This document shows, one piece after another, positions 55,619-64,000 of a DNA stretch of 64,000 nucleotides. Location of the stretch: positions 15,098,613 to 15,162,612 of the forward strand of contig NC_016135.3 in NCBI RefSeq assembly GCF_000005505.3, given 5' to 3'. Made by a program: the position numbers and the translations under genes. The notes under the pieces are model-generated. The model worked only from the letters and a program-made list of their open reading frames with translations, was not told the origin of the DNA and did not search any database. Every line of letters begins with the position of its first letter. The first letter of the stretch is position 1. The DNA is from Brachypodium distachyon (taxonomy: Eukaryota; Streptophyta; Magnoliopsida; Poales; Poaceae).

Positions 55619-58600
55619 TGTAACATCCCAAAAATTCAAACCTTTACATGTGCATTGCATCCATGAGCATCCTGACACAATTGCATGTTTGAATTCAAAT
55701 TTTGAATCACAAAAGACTTTAAGAGATTTTGTTTACATCCCTGTAACCTTTGGATTTTCAAACCAATAGGGTTGATGTATAAAAAGGGTTTAATGCATAT
55801 ATAAGCTATCCCATAATTTTTGGTTAATTATTTGGAGTTGAAAAAAAAAGTATTTTTACTTAAATAGTTATATGGCCCTAAAGCATTTATAGGGCAAATG
55901 TATTTTTACATATTTTATTTTGAAGAGAAACTACTCCCAAAAGTTGTATCATGGTAGAACATGATTTTACAAATTTTCTGGAATTTATTTGGACCAATTG
56001 GGAGTTCAAACTCAAAAGATATCAAAGAAATGGGAAAAAAACAGAAAAAGAAAAGGTCTAAAAGAAAAAAAAAGGGTAAACGGACCGGCCCGGCCGAATT
56101 GGGCCGAACCGGCCCAACTCTTCACGCGCACCCGCAGCCCAGCCAGCCCAGCGCCCGCGGCCGCGCGCCCGCACCCGCTGACAGGTGGGGCCCACCTGTC
56201 AGGCCTTCGTCTTCCCGAAGGAAACCCCGCGCGATCTCCGCCGCCGACCCGCGCCGCGCCATCGCCGCCGTGACACCCGCGCCCGCCGATTTCGGCCTTC
56301 CCAAAGTTTCCCGAGCACGTCCTCTTAAAGCCCCTGCCCTCCTCTCCTTTTCCCCCAACCCAGCTCGCCCGATTCGCCCCTAGGCTGCCCAAATTTTGCG
56401 CCGCCGCCGCGCCATTGCTGCCGCCGTCCGCCACCCGCCGTCGCGTCCCCGTCGACCTAGGCGTGGACTCCGACGTCCCCGAGGAGCGCCGCCGCCACCA
56501 GCGTCTCCGCCTCAACTCGCCGCGCACGCCCATCTCCTCCCCGACCCGAGACCTCGCCGGAAGAGCCCGCCGCCGCGCCCCGCGTCGCCGGAATCCTCGC
56601 CGGAAACCTAGCCCGCCGCCCGGTAAACCCTAGAACTCCCCTCGTCCGTCCGATCTAGATCGATGGCTAGGATTAGAACATTTATAAACCGAACCGGTAC
56701 CGTCCAATAATAATGCGCCACGTGACACCCGGTTTTTATAAAATAAAAATGTAATTTTAATTCCCCGGAATTAATAAAAGGCACTTTTGCATATAGGCCC
56801 CTGTAACTTCAAATGATCATAACTTTAAATCTGTCTGGCCAAATTTAGTGATCCACACCTTTTTGGAATCCTTAGGAAATTTAGAATCTTTTGGCACTGT
56901 CCAATTTCAAATTTGAATAATTGAATCACATTCAAATTACAGATTAGGGTTTTATGTCTTTTAAATCATAACTAATTATCTAGAAGTCCTTTTTGAATGA
57001 AACAAGTGCCCAAAATTTTGTTTCATTGTCCTCTGTCCAATGGGACAGAGAAACAAATATTTTGAACTAATCTATCTGGCTGATGCCAATAAAACCTCAT
57101 TTTAGAGTTTAAACCCTAGCCATTGCAATTTATTTAAAAACCCTAATTGCATGTGCTTAATTATCAACGCCTTGGACCAGTAGATCACCCAAATAAAACC
57201 AACCCACTCATGTCACATGTTTTGCATCACATCATGGCATACATATTCTTTTGTCATGTTTGTATTGTGTGTTTATGTGTGTGTATATGTTTGTTGATTG
57301 TATAGTATTCTCGGAGAGCGAACCTTGCGATTGTGACGAGTGTTTGAACTATCCTAGTAGTATAGGATACTTTTGCCATGACTTCACCACCAATTGCCAT
57401 CGTAGTAGTAAAATGCTATGCTATGATAATATACGCGGGTGGTGTTATTACAATGTGATACTATTGAATTACAAATATAGTTTTCCTAGTGTATGGCAAA
57501 ACAAGTAATTCAATGAATCGTCCTGGGTGGGCTGCTTTGAGTTTTTGGATGTCGTGACGTTAGGTCCATTTCTATGGGGCCCGCTGAGTCGTCTCTCCGT
57601 GTGATTCGGGAGCGTCCATGGTCGCCTCCCCATGCGATTCGGGGAGCGCCTGCGTCACAATGTGGGATGCCACCCGGGATAACCAGAGGCTGGACTAGTT
57701 TCCTGTTTAGTAGCTTCCAGTACAACCACATGGTATTATGGGCTCTGCCAGGATGGATGTAAGAAATATGAACCTGGATCCGAGGTGACATCGGTATGTA
57801 GCAGTGTAGGTTGGAACGCGTCCCTCAGGTGGTTTGGGGGAATATGTTCTGAAAATTCCTGTAATCGATGCCGTTGCTACTCTACCCTGAGGACAGCAAG
57901 GGATTAACACGTCGATTTCTTGTGGGTAAAGTGTACCACCTCTCGAGAGTGTCAAACTAAGTACTTAGCCGTGTCCCCGGTTACGGACAACTATGAGCAA
58001 CTAGATATTGGAACTTTAAGGAAAGTCTCACTCATTCAAATTTCCAAATAAAATGAATGGTTTGAACTGGGTAGGAGCATTGATGTTTCTACTCAATGTG
58101 CCTAGGTTAATAGGAGCATGGGTGTTTCTACCCCGTGTCCAATAGATTTCAAAACTATTTGTCTAAAAATAATAGGATTTGAATAATGATGCCTTTATGC
58201 AAAATAGCCAAACCCCACTTAGCCAAACTATGCATGTACTTGGTAGGTCCTTTATAACTCTAGTGAGCTTGCCAATACATTCAAATGTATTGACCACGTA
58301 GTGGCTGCAATTAACAATGCAGGTGGATCCGACGTTGAGTGAGGTTCGTCGTTTTGTCATGGGTCATGTGCTTACATTCCAACATGCTCTCACCTTGGAG
58401 TAGTGTGGCCCTTATGTTCTACCCTTTTCCGCTGCAAGATTTTGAAATATTGTTTTGTGATGTTGAAACAGTATTTGTTTTATGATGGCCCCAGAGGTCA
58501 TGCGAGGTTGTAAGTACTATTAAATTCTGGATGATGCGATGTAATAAAGTACTTTGACCTTTGTTTCTGTATATTTCATCATGAAACTGTGTGTGCTAGT

Positions 58601-58668
58601 GAGTCGATCCAGGGACTAGCACGGTAAGCACAGAGATCGAACCCTTGGTGAAGGGGGGGATCGCTTCA
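55619..58668 (+). repeat. 3' LTR of element A
   Basis: 3050 bp, nearly identical to the 5' LTR. By-eye alignment shows about 13 base differences (nine transitions, four transversions) and one deletion of 115 bp at about 57349, where both edges of the missing piece share CT. The stem-loop lies at 58593-58622. Confidence 0.93.
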
Positions 58669-59240
58669 GCGTGGATCCTCCTTTTATACTCAAGGGGATG
58701 CCACAGGTGCCATGGTGCATGAGCTACAAGTGTACAACGAGGAGGCATACAACTCCCCTCGGTGAGCTGGTGGCGTGCATGGATGCCACCTCCGCTGCTA
58801 GGGGTCTAAAACCTTAGAGTAGGATTGGACAGCCACTGTTCCTTTGATCGGACGGGTAACGACCCGTCGATCGGCTCATTTACTGAGCCGTGCCCTGGTG
58901 GGACCGTGCATCCCACGCCCGCCACGCGGCATCGCGTGGCGTGTTGATCTGGCCACTGGGCCCCGCGCCTGAGGCGGGGGCCGGTGCTCGGGAACCCCCT
59001 GTCCCAGCAAGTCAACCCCGGGAAGCACCCGGGCCCAACACCCCGAGAACCTCCCCCGGGAAGCAGCTTCCCGGGAGGTGCCCAAGCAAGAATGTTCCCC
59101 GAAGCCCCGCTAGCCCCTTCCGGGCTGGTAGCTTGCGGGGCTGCTCATAGTCGCTGCCCGGGATGAAATCTTCCCGGGAACTCGGGAATGGGGCCCACGC
59201 GTCGCGCAGCGGTGGTACCCCGGGTGCCACTGGTGCGACA
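58669..59240 (-). repeat. 3' LTR of H, right part
   Basis: It resumes after element A with the target duplication GCGTG and GATCCTCCTTTTATAC, matching 27490-27510 of the LTR of E. The LTR start (minus strand TGTCGCACCAGTGG) is at 59240, followed by the polypurine tract 59241-59252. Confidence 0.85.
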
Positions 59241-59652
59241 GTAGCCCCCGGGCGTGGGCCGGCATCACCTGTTCCCGGAAGAGTCTCCCCCTAGTCGGTT
59301 GCCAGGCTACGCCCTTAACCGACGCGCAGGCCCCGATCAGTCGCGGGCCCGCGTCCCTTCGCTGCCCCGTGTACGACGCCGTTACAAAGGGAGCAGTGGA
59401 CGCGTGATTTCCGCCCTAACTCCCCCCCCCCAAGTAGGAAAGTTAAGGCCACTCCGCGCATTACTCCCAGTGATTGGGAGTTATCCCCGCGCACCCGTAG
59501 GGTACGGAACCGGCCGTTACCAAACGGCCGGGTGTCATAAAGCCACCACTGTTGCCAAAAGGGGAACAATACTCTGCCCCCATCGCCTTCGCCTCCATCC
59601 TGTTCCGCATCTCGCATTCCTGCGCTCCTGCTAGCTTCCGCCCTCGCTCTCC

Positions 59653-61551
59653 ATGGCGCCCCCCACCACCAGAAAGGGGAAGGAGGTCCAGGTCTCGAAG
59701 AGGGCTACGACGAGCAAGGCCGAGGTGGCAATCAAAGCGGCCGCCGCCAAGGACCAGAAGAGGCGGAAAGATGCGCGCCACAGTCGCCTTCTTCCGCCCC
59801 GGCTATAACGGCGAGGCGCTGGGGAAGCTCCCGCATGCCGTCGCTTCCCGCTTGAACAAGCACGGGAAGACGCAGATCTTCCTGGTGGGCGCCGAACACC
59901 AGGACAACGACTTCCGGGTGTTCGTGCGCTTCCTCCTCTACGGCATGGTGCCGCCCTTCTCCCTATTCCTCCACGCACTTCCTCCAACACTTTCAAATAG
60001 AGGGGGAAGTGCGCCCATGCCCAGAACGGGCGCAGCCGCGGTCGATCCTGACCCGGTCGTCGAGGCCGTGGGGGCAGAGGTGGAGCCAGAACTGGCTCTT
60101 ACGTCCAGTCCCGCTGCGGCGGACACAGCAGCAGCGGTGGGCATCGCCGCCACCGTGACTGCCTGGCAACGCGCCCGTAGCTGCGGGCGCGGCCGACGCG
60201 GGCTCTCCCGTCGCCCAGCAGGGGATGGCCCCCACCGGGAGCAGGGAAGCTTCTCCAACCCCGGGGTCCCTGGGCGCAGGCGTAGGGGAAGTTGCAAGGG
60301 AAGGACAGCAAGACCCTCGGGAGCAGGCTGGCGACCCCGCGCACAGCCCTGCATCGGTAGCAGGGGCTTCACCGTCCTCGGCGGCTCTCCCCGGTACTGA
60401 CCTCGGCACCCTCGCTGGGGTCGCTTGGAACCCCCTTACCTCGGATCCGAGCATCTTCGAGCGGGGGCACCGGTTCCTGGACGCCGTCAGGGACCAGCAA
60501 TTGGCCTTTATCACCTCCTTCAACGAGGTGAGGGAGCACCACACCGCCGCCAAGAATCAGCTCGGCGAGGTGCGGGAGGCCGTGGAGAGAGAACGGCGTG
60601 AACTGTCTCGGCTGCGCGAGGAGACGCGCCTCGCGGAAGTGGAGGCGCGGCTGGCCCGGCAAGCCCTGGAGGACGCCCGGGAGCCGGTGGTCCTGGAGAC
60701 CGAGCTCCATCGACAACTGGAGCCCCAGCGCGTGGAGCTTCAAGGGAAGCTAGACTCGATGTCAGTCACCCTTGGCGACTAGAAAGGAACACGCCGAGGT
60801 GGTCGCGGGGGCCCAGGCCCGGCTGGACGAGATGAGCGTCCTGGTCGCCAACTACCGCGGCCAAATCCAAGGCCTCCACGACATGCTGGAGGTGCAGGTG
60901 AAGGCCACCGAGGACGCGGCAAGAGCGGTGGCTCGGCACGAGACTGAGCTCAACTCCGCCAAGGACAGGGCGGCCAGGCTTGAGACCGAGCTAGCCGCCG
61001 TCCGGGAGGAGCTCGTCAAGGCCGGCGAGGACAATGTGGCCAAGGCCGCAGAGCTCGAGAAGCTGGCGGGCCGCCTCAGCAGGGCTAAGAAGGCTGCGCA
61101 TGACGCTCGACTCCATCACAGCACGCTGATCGGGCAGCGGCAGATTGAGACGGAGAAGCTGCTGAAGATCGCCCAGTTAGTGCGCGACCTGCTGCCCAAG
61201 TTCGAGCTGCAGGCGGCAGAGGTGGACGGGATGGATGTCACGACGCTGATCCCCTTCTTCTTCGACTTAGTGGGGAAGCTTGGGGCGCTCGATGTCTGGA
61301 TCGCCAAGTACGGCGCCAACGAAGTCGCCAACTGCGCTCGGGAGGTTGCCGGGACAATCCTCCCGCGGATTCATCTTCGGGACCTAGAGTTTCCCTTCGA
61401 GTCCCTACTGGACGCTTGGTCCGACAGCGAGAACGAGCCCACGCACACCCAAGCAGTGCAAGAGTTCGTCGACGAGGCCGTCGAGCGGATGCAGATGAAG
61501 CCGGAGCCTGATCTCCCCGCCGACCCCCCGGCCAAAGACGGCGACAACTAG
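59653..61551 (+). pseudogene. Antisense gene of element H
   Basis: The leader shares GTAGGGTACGG and a TATA-like TCATAAAGCC (about 59535) with element X. ATG 59653 opens MAPPTTRKGKEVQ. A frameshift near 59770 leads to MRATVAFFRPGYNGEALGKL and the start of the Transposase_28-type domain, which is deleted after FSLFLHAL (about 59980). The next frames hold LGTLAGVAWNPLTSDPSIFE (60400), the coiled coil (60520-61200) and a C-terminal globular part (61200-61480: GMDVTTLIPFFFDLVGKL, CAREVAGTILPRIHLR) with an acidic end at 61551. A stop at 60780 separates the last two frames. The C-terminal 259 codons are fully open. Role unknown. Confidence 0.75.
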
Positions 61552-63790
61552 TTGCCGCAGCTCCCAGCCGAGCTCATTGCTCCCAATGTAGCTTCTCTAG
61601 TTTGCTTTCCTGCAAGTATGGCGCTTAGTGCCGTTTGAACAATCATGTTTTGATGAGTCCATATAATTTGCTCAATTTTTGTCCCTTGTTCCCGGGGCTG
61701 CGTCGCGGGGCGGCTCCCTTAGCCTTTGCGTGTTTCGCCTTGTGTTGCGGGGGACTCGCGCACGCCTCACCCTTGACCAGACCAGGGACCCGGGACGGAC
61801 CCGCGGTGCCGACCTGGGGCCAAGCGGTAGCGGGGAGCCACTCTACTTGTGGGGTAACTACTCCAAGCCGTGCCCCTCCGGGACGAACCCGCGAAGCCAC
61901 ACGGGGAGCGCACTCCCCCCGCAAGCATCCCTTTAACACTCCGGCTACGCGCGGGATCTGGGGCCACACCCAACGAGACGATGCTCAGTTTCGTTCCGTT
62001 CTTAGCGAATCCAGCATTCATGTTCAGACACTTAGCTTTTCCGCTCAGCCCAATGCCTCATGACGCTCGACGATAAAGTGCATCTAGGGCATTGCCTTGG
62101 TAGGGACCCTCCTTGGGTACCTGTTCAAGGGAAACGGTTCCTGAGGGATGCGGCAGGAGCGCGGAGGTAGGGTCGCCGACAGCGGCAACCGCCGCCAACG
62201 ATGCAACCACCACGCTCACGCGGGAACCCTCACTTTCAGGGACGAACCCTGGCTTAGGAGGACTCCACCCCGGGAGCAACCGCAAGACGGCTATAACGTC
62301 CTCGCCGCCAACTGCGACCCACCCCGAACGGCGGGCACGGGTGGCGAGGAAGTTATAGCCTCCCAGCGACAGCCCCCGCAACCGGGGAGACCTGGTTTTT
62401 TCTAGGAAGCTCGTCCCAAGGGATGTGACAACCCTTGTTGCCCGGGTGCAAAACTGCTCGAGGGCCATGGCAGGGACGCGGGGATGGGCCGGAACGGGCG
62501 GCGGGCGCCGGTACCGGCGCCATCACAGCGTCCTTGAGACGACCCGCACCCGAAAAAAGGCTCTCTCAAGGGGAATGCGCCCGGGCTCTATGATAGTGCA
62601 CCCGTCGGCACAAGGCACGGATGGCATGCACTATCATCGAGTCTCCGTGGCAGCCCCTCTCCTTGCGGAGGTGTCGTATGGAGGGACGCAGCAAGGGCAC
62701 TGCAGTAATGCACCCCGTCAACGCCGAGCGCTGATGGGATGCACCACCACGGTGCCTCCGCGGCGACTCTTGCCCAGGAGCCACCCATTTGAGGGGGCGC
62801 GGCAGGAGCATGACGGCAGTGCCCCCGTCGGTGCAGAACGCTGATGGCATGCACTACCATCGTGCCTCTGCGACACCCCTCAGGCGGGCTCGATGGGGTG
62901 ATGCGGCAGGGGCGCGACGGATGCACCACCATCGCGCCTCTGTGGCACCACCTGCCTTAACGGCCCCTCGCCCGGCTCCGCTCTGAGCCGTTCCGTGGCT
63001 GGGGCACGCCTCTTATAGGTGCGGGAGGGGGGTTTGCCACCACACGCGACGGGCCCACGCAGCACCCGTGGCACCCCTTCCTCGAAACGTGGTACAATCT
63101 CCGCCGTCATGCATACCAGGCAACTGTGGCACACGTGGCGGCGCCCTCCCGAGTTAGAAGCCTCGGAGTGCGGTGAGCCTCTTGTGTTGCGGTCATCCCG
63201 CACCACAAGGCACTGGTGCATGGTGCGACCCGTGGGCAGCCCACGAGCACCACAGTGCACAAAATTCCACCCTTGCCTGCAGGTTAGATTCTTACTAGGC
63301 CTGAGGTGCTGCAAAATTTTCAAAATTTATGAAGATACACAAAGCAACACAAAGAAATCCCTCCTGCCTCCCAGCCCCCGGGCACAAAGGGGTCGATGCC
63401 AAACTTGGATGTGAGCGTTTCAATTCCCAGGCGCAGCGAGTGCGCGGTGCACGTTGCGGGGAGCCCGGCAACTGCACGTCCAGTGATGCGCGTTGCGGGA
63501 AGCCTGGCAACTGCATGCCCCATGCCGGAACGATCCGGCAACGGGTTTATGTTTTCGAGTCTCCAGCAGCCCCCTGCTCACAACCAAGTATGGAAAGACA
63601 CCTTTGTGCACTTAAAGCAGGAAACAGAAGAGGGAGAAACATGCGAATAAACAAGGCAAATTCAAAGCTCAGGGGCGAGACACTTATCTTTATTCAAAAT
63701 AACTAGTGGTTTACACACGGGGGCTGCCCGGCTACACTAGTTCGAGAGGTATGCATCGACGGCATCACCTGAGGGTCAGGCTCCGCCGCT
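61552..63790. repeat. 3' spacer of element H with hairpin array (about 62131-62940)
   Basis: No gene. Hairpins equivalent to those of E lie at 62586-62641, 62697-62754, 62808-62864 and (shortened) 62910-62938, with weaker units near 62140 and 62460-62530. The stem CTCTATGATAGTGCA pairs with TGCACTATCATCGAG, whereas E has CGCTATGGTAGTGCA with TGCACCACCATAGCG. Spacing is about 110 bp. The last part (63290-63790) is shared with C and E and leads to the integrase end. Confidence 0.7.
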
Positions 63791-64000
63791 TCACGGGTAG
63801 AACTTGCGCAAGTGCTCAATATTCCAACTATTGGGCACCGGCAAGCCGTCTTCGGTTTCCAGCCGGACAGCCCCCGGCCTGGTCACCTGCACTACCCGGA
63901 AGGGACCCTCCCATTTCGGAGTCAACTTGTTCCTGGCCTTCATTCCTTGTATCCGGCGCAGGACAAGGTCTCCGTTCTCGAGCCCCCGGGGACGGACTCG
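63791..64000 (-). pseudogene. pol: C-terminal end of integrase of element H
   Basis: On the minus strand the frame reads RRIQGMKARNKLTPKWEGPF (about 63935), then VRLETEDGLPVPNSWNIE, and ends KFYP with TGA at 63791-63793. It aligns with E (31648-31860) and C (up to 20230). The remainder of pol lies beyond the window. Whether the full gene is intact cannot be judged; the shown part has no stop. Confidence 0.8.

Larger units (their letters stand above)
44893..58668 (+). mobile_element. Element A: full-length, young Ty3/gypsy chromovirus (Tekay/Del-like)
   Basis: An exact 5-bp target duplication GCGTG lies at 44888-44892 and 58669-58673. LTRs (3165 and 3050 bp) start TGTAACATCCC and end TCGCTTCA. 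The primer site matches initiator tRNA-Met. Coding is an extra pre-gag ORF, then gag, protease, reverse transcriptase, RNase H, integrase and a C-terminal chromodomain. The chromodomain places it among chromoviruses, whose integration is guided by chromatin marks. By eye the LTRs differ at about 13 sites plus one 115-bp deletion. A 1343-bp copia-like solo LTR (51190-52532) interrupts gag-pol. Size is 13776 bp. Confidence 0.93.
44514..64000 (-). mobile_element. Element H: Tat-lineage Ty3/gypsy retrotransposon, runs off right edge, split by A
   Basis: The 3' LTR (44514-44892 and 58669-59240) is divided by element A. It is followed, left to right, by the polypurine tract (59241-59252), an antisense gene on the plus strand (59653-61551), a hairpin-rich spacer (61552-63790) and the C-terminal end of integrase on the minus strand (64000-63791). 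The order and sequence match element E. The candidate left target duplication is GAACG (44509-44513) in the pre-gag ORF of F. Confidence 0.85.

Overview
The window is plant nuclear DNA, almost certainly from a grass (Poaceae). It carries Ty3/gypsy chromoviruses with a C-terminal chromodomain, Tat-lineage gypsy elements with two RNase H domains, an antisense 'putative gypsy type transposon' gene, a plant L1-type LINE with a DUF4283 ORF1, and a FAR1/MULE-like transposase relic. No intact host gene, rRNA or tRNA gene and no CRISPR array was found. I do not assign genus or species.

Layout. 1-3291: decayed FAR1/MULE-type transposase gene, then tandem and fold-back repeats (3351-4044). 4300-5299: solo LTR with target duplication CCGTC. 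5452-8260: minus-strand LINE that lacks its reverse transcriptase. 8741-24911: plus-strand Tat-type element ('C') with LTR, primer site, gag, pol and an antisense spliced gene; a 4.6-kb solo LTR (13381-17988) splits its pol and a truncated chromovirus-like element ('G', 24912-26289) cuts off its end. 26290-27031: fragment of another Tat-type element ('X').

27032-64000 is a nest of insertions. X is interrupted by minus-strand Tat element 'E' (27032-39115). E holds a solo chromovirus LTR ('D', 34655-37948) and is cut by a rearranged chromovirus 'F' (39116-44513). F is cut by Tat element 'H' (from 44514, running off the right edge). The 3' LTR of H is split by chromovirus 'A' (44893-58668), and the gag-pol of A is split by a copia-like solo LTR (51190-52532). 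Exact 5-bp target duplications bound D, A, both solo LTRs that interrupt coding regions, and the 4300 solo LTR.

Element A is the youngest full element. Its LTRs differ at about 13 sites by eye plus one 115-bp deletion, and its gag-pol frame is open apart from the copia-like insertion. Each Tat element has gag-pol on one strand and, beyond pol on the opposite strand, a gene for a Transposase_28-type domain plus coiled coil. Between these two genes lies a cluster of imperfect hairpins. The chromoviruses A and F share an extra coiled-coil ORF upstream of gag. I consider the hairpin arrays, the antisense spliced gene and the pre-gag ORF the most promising leads.
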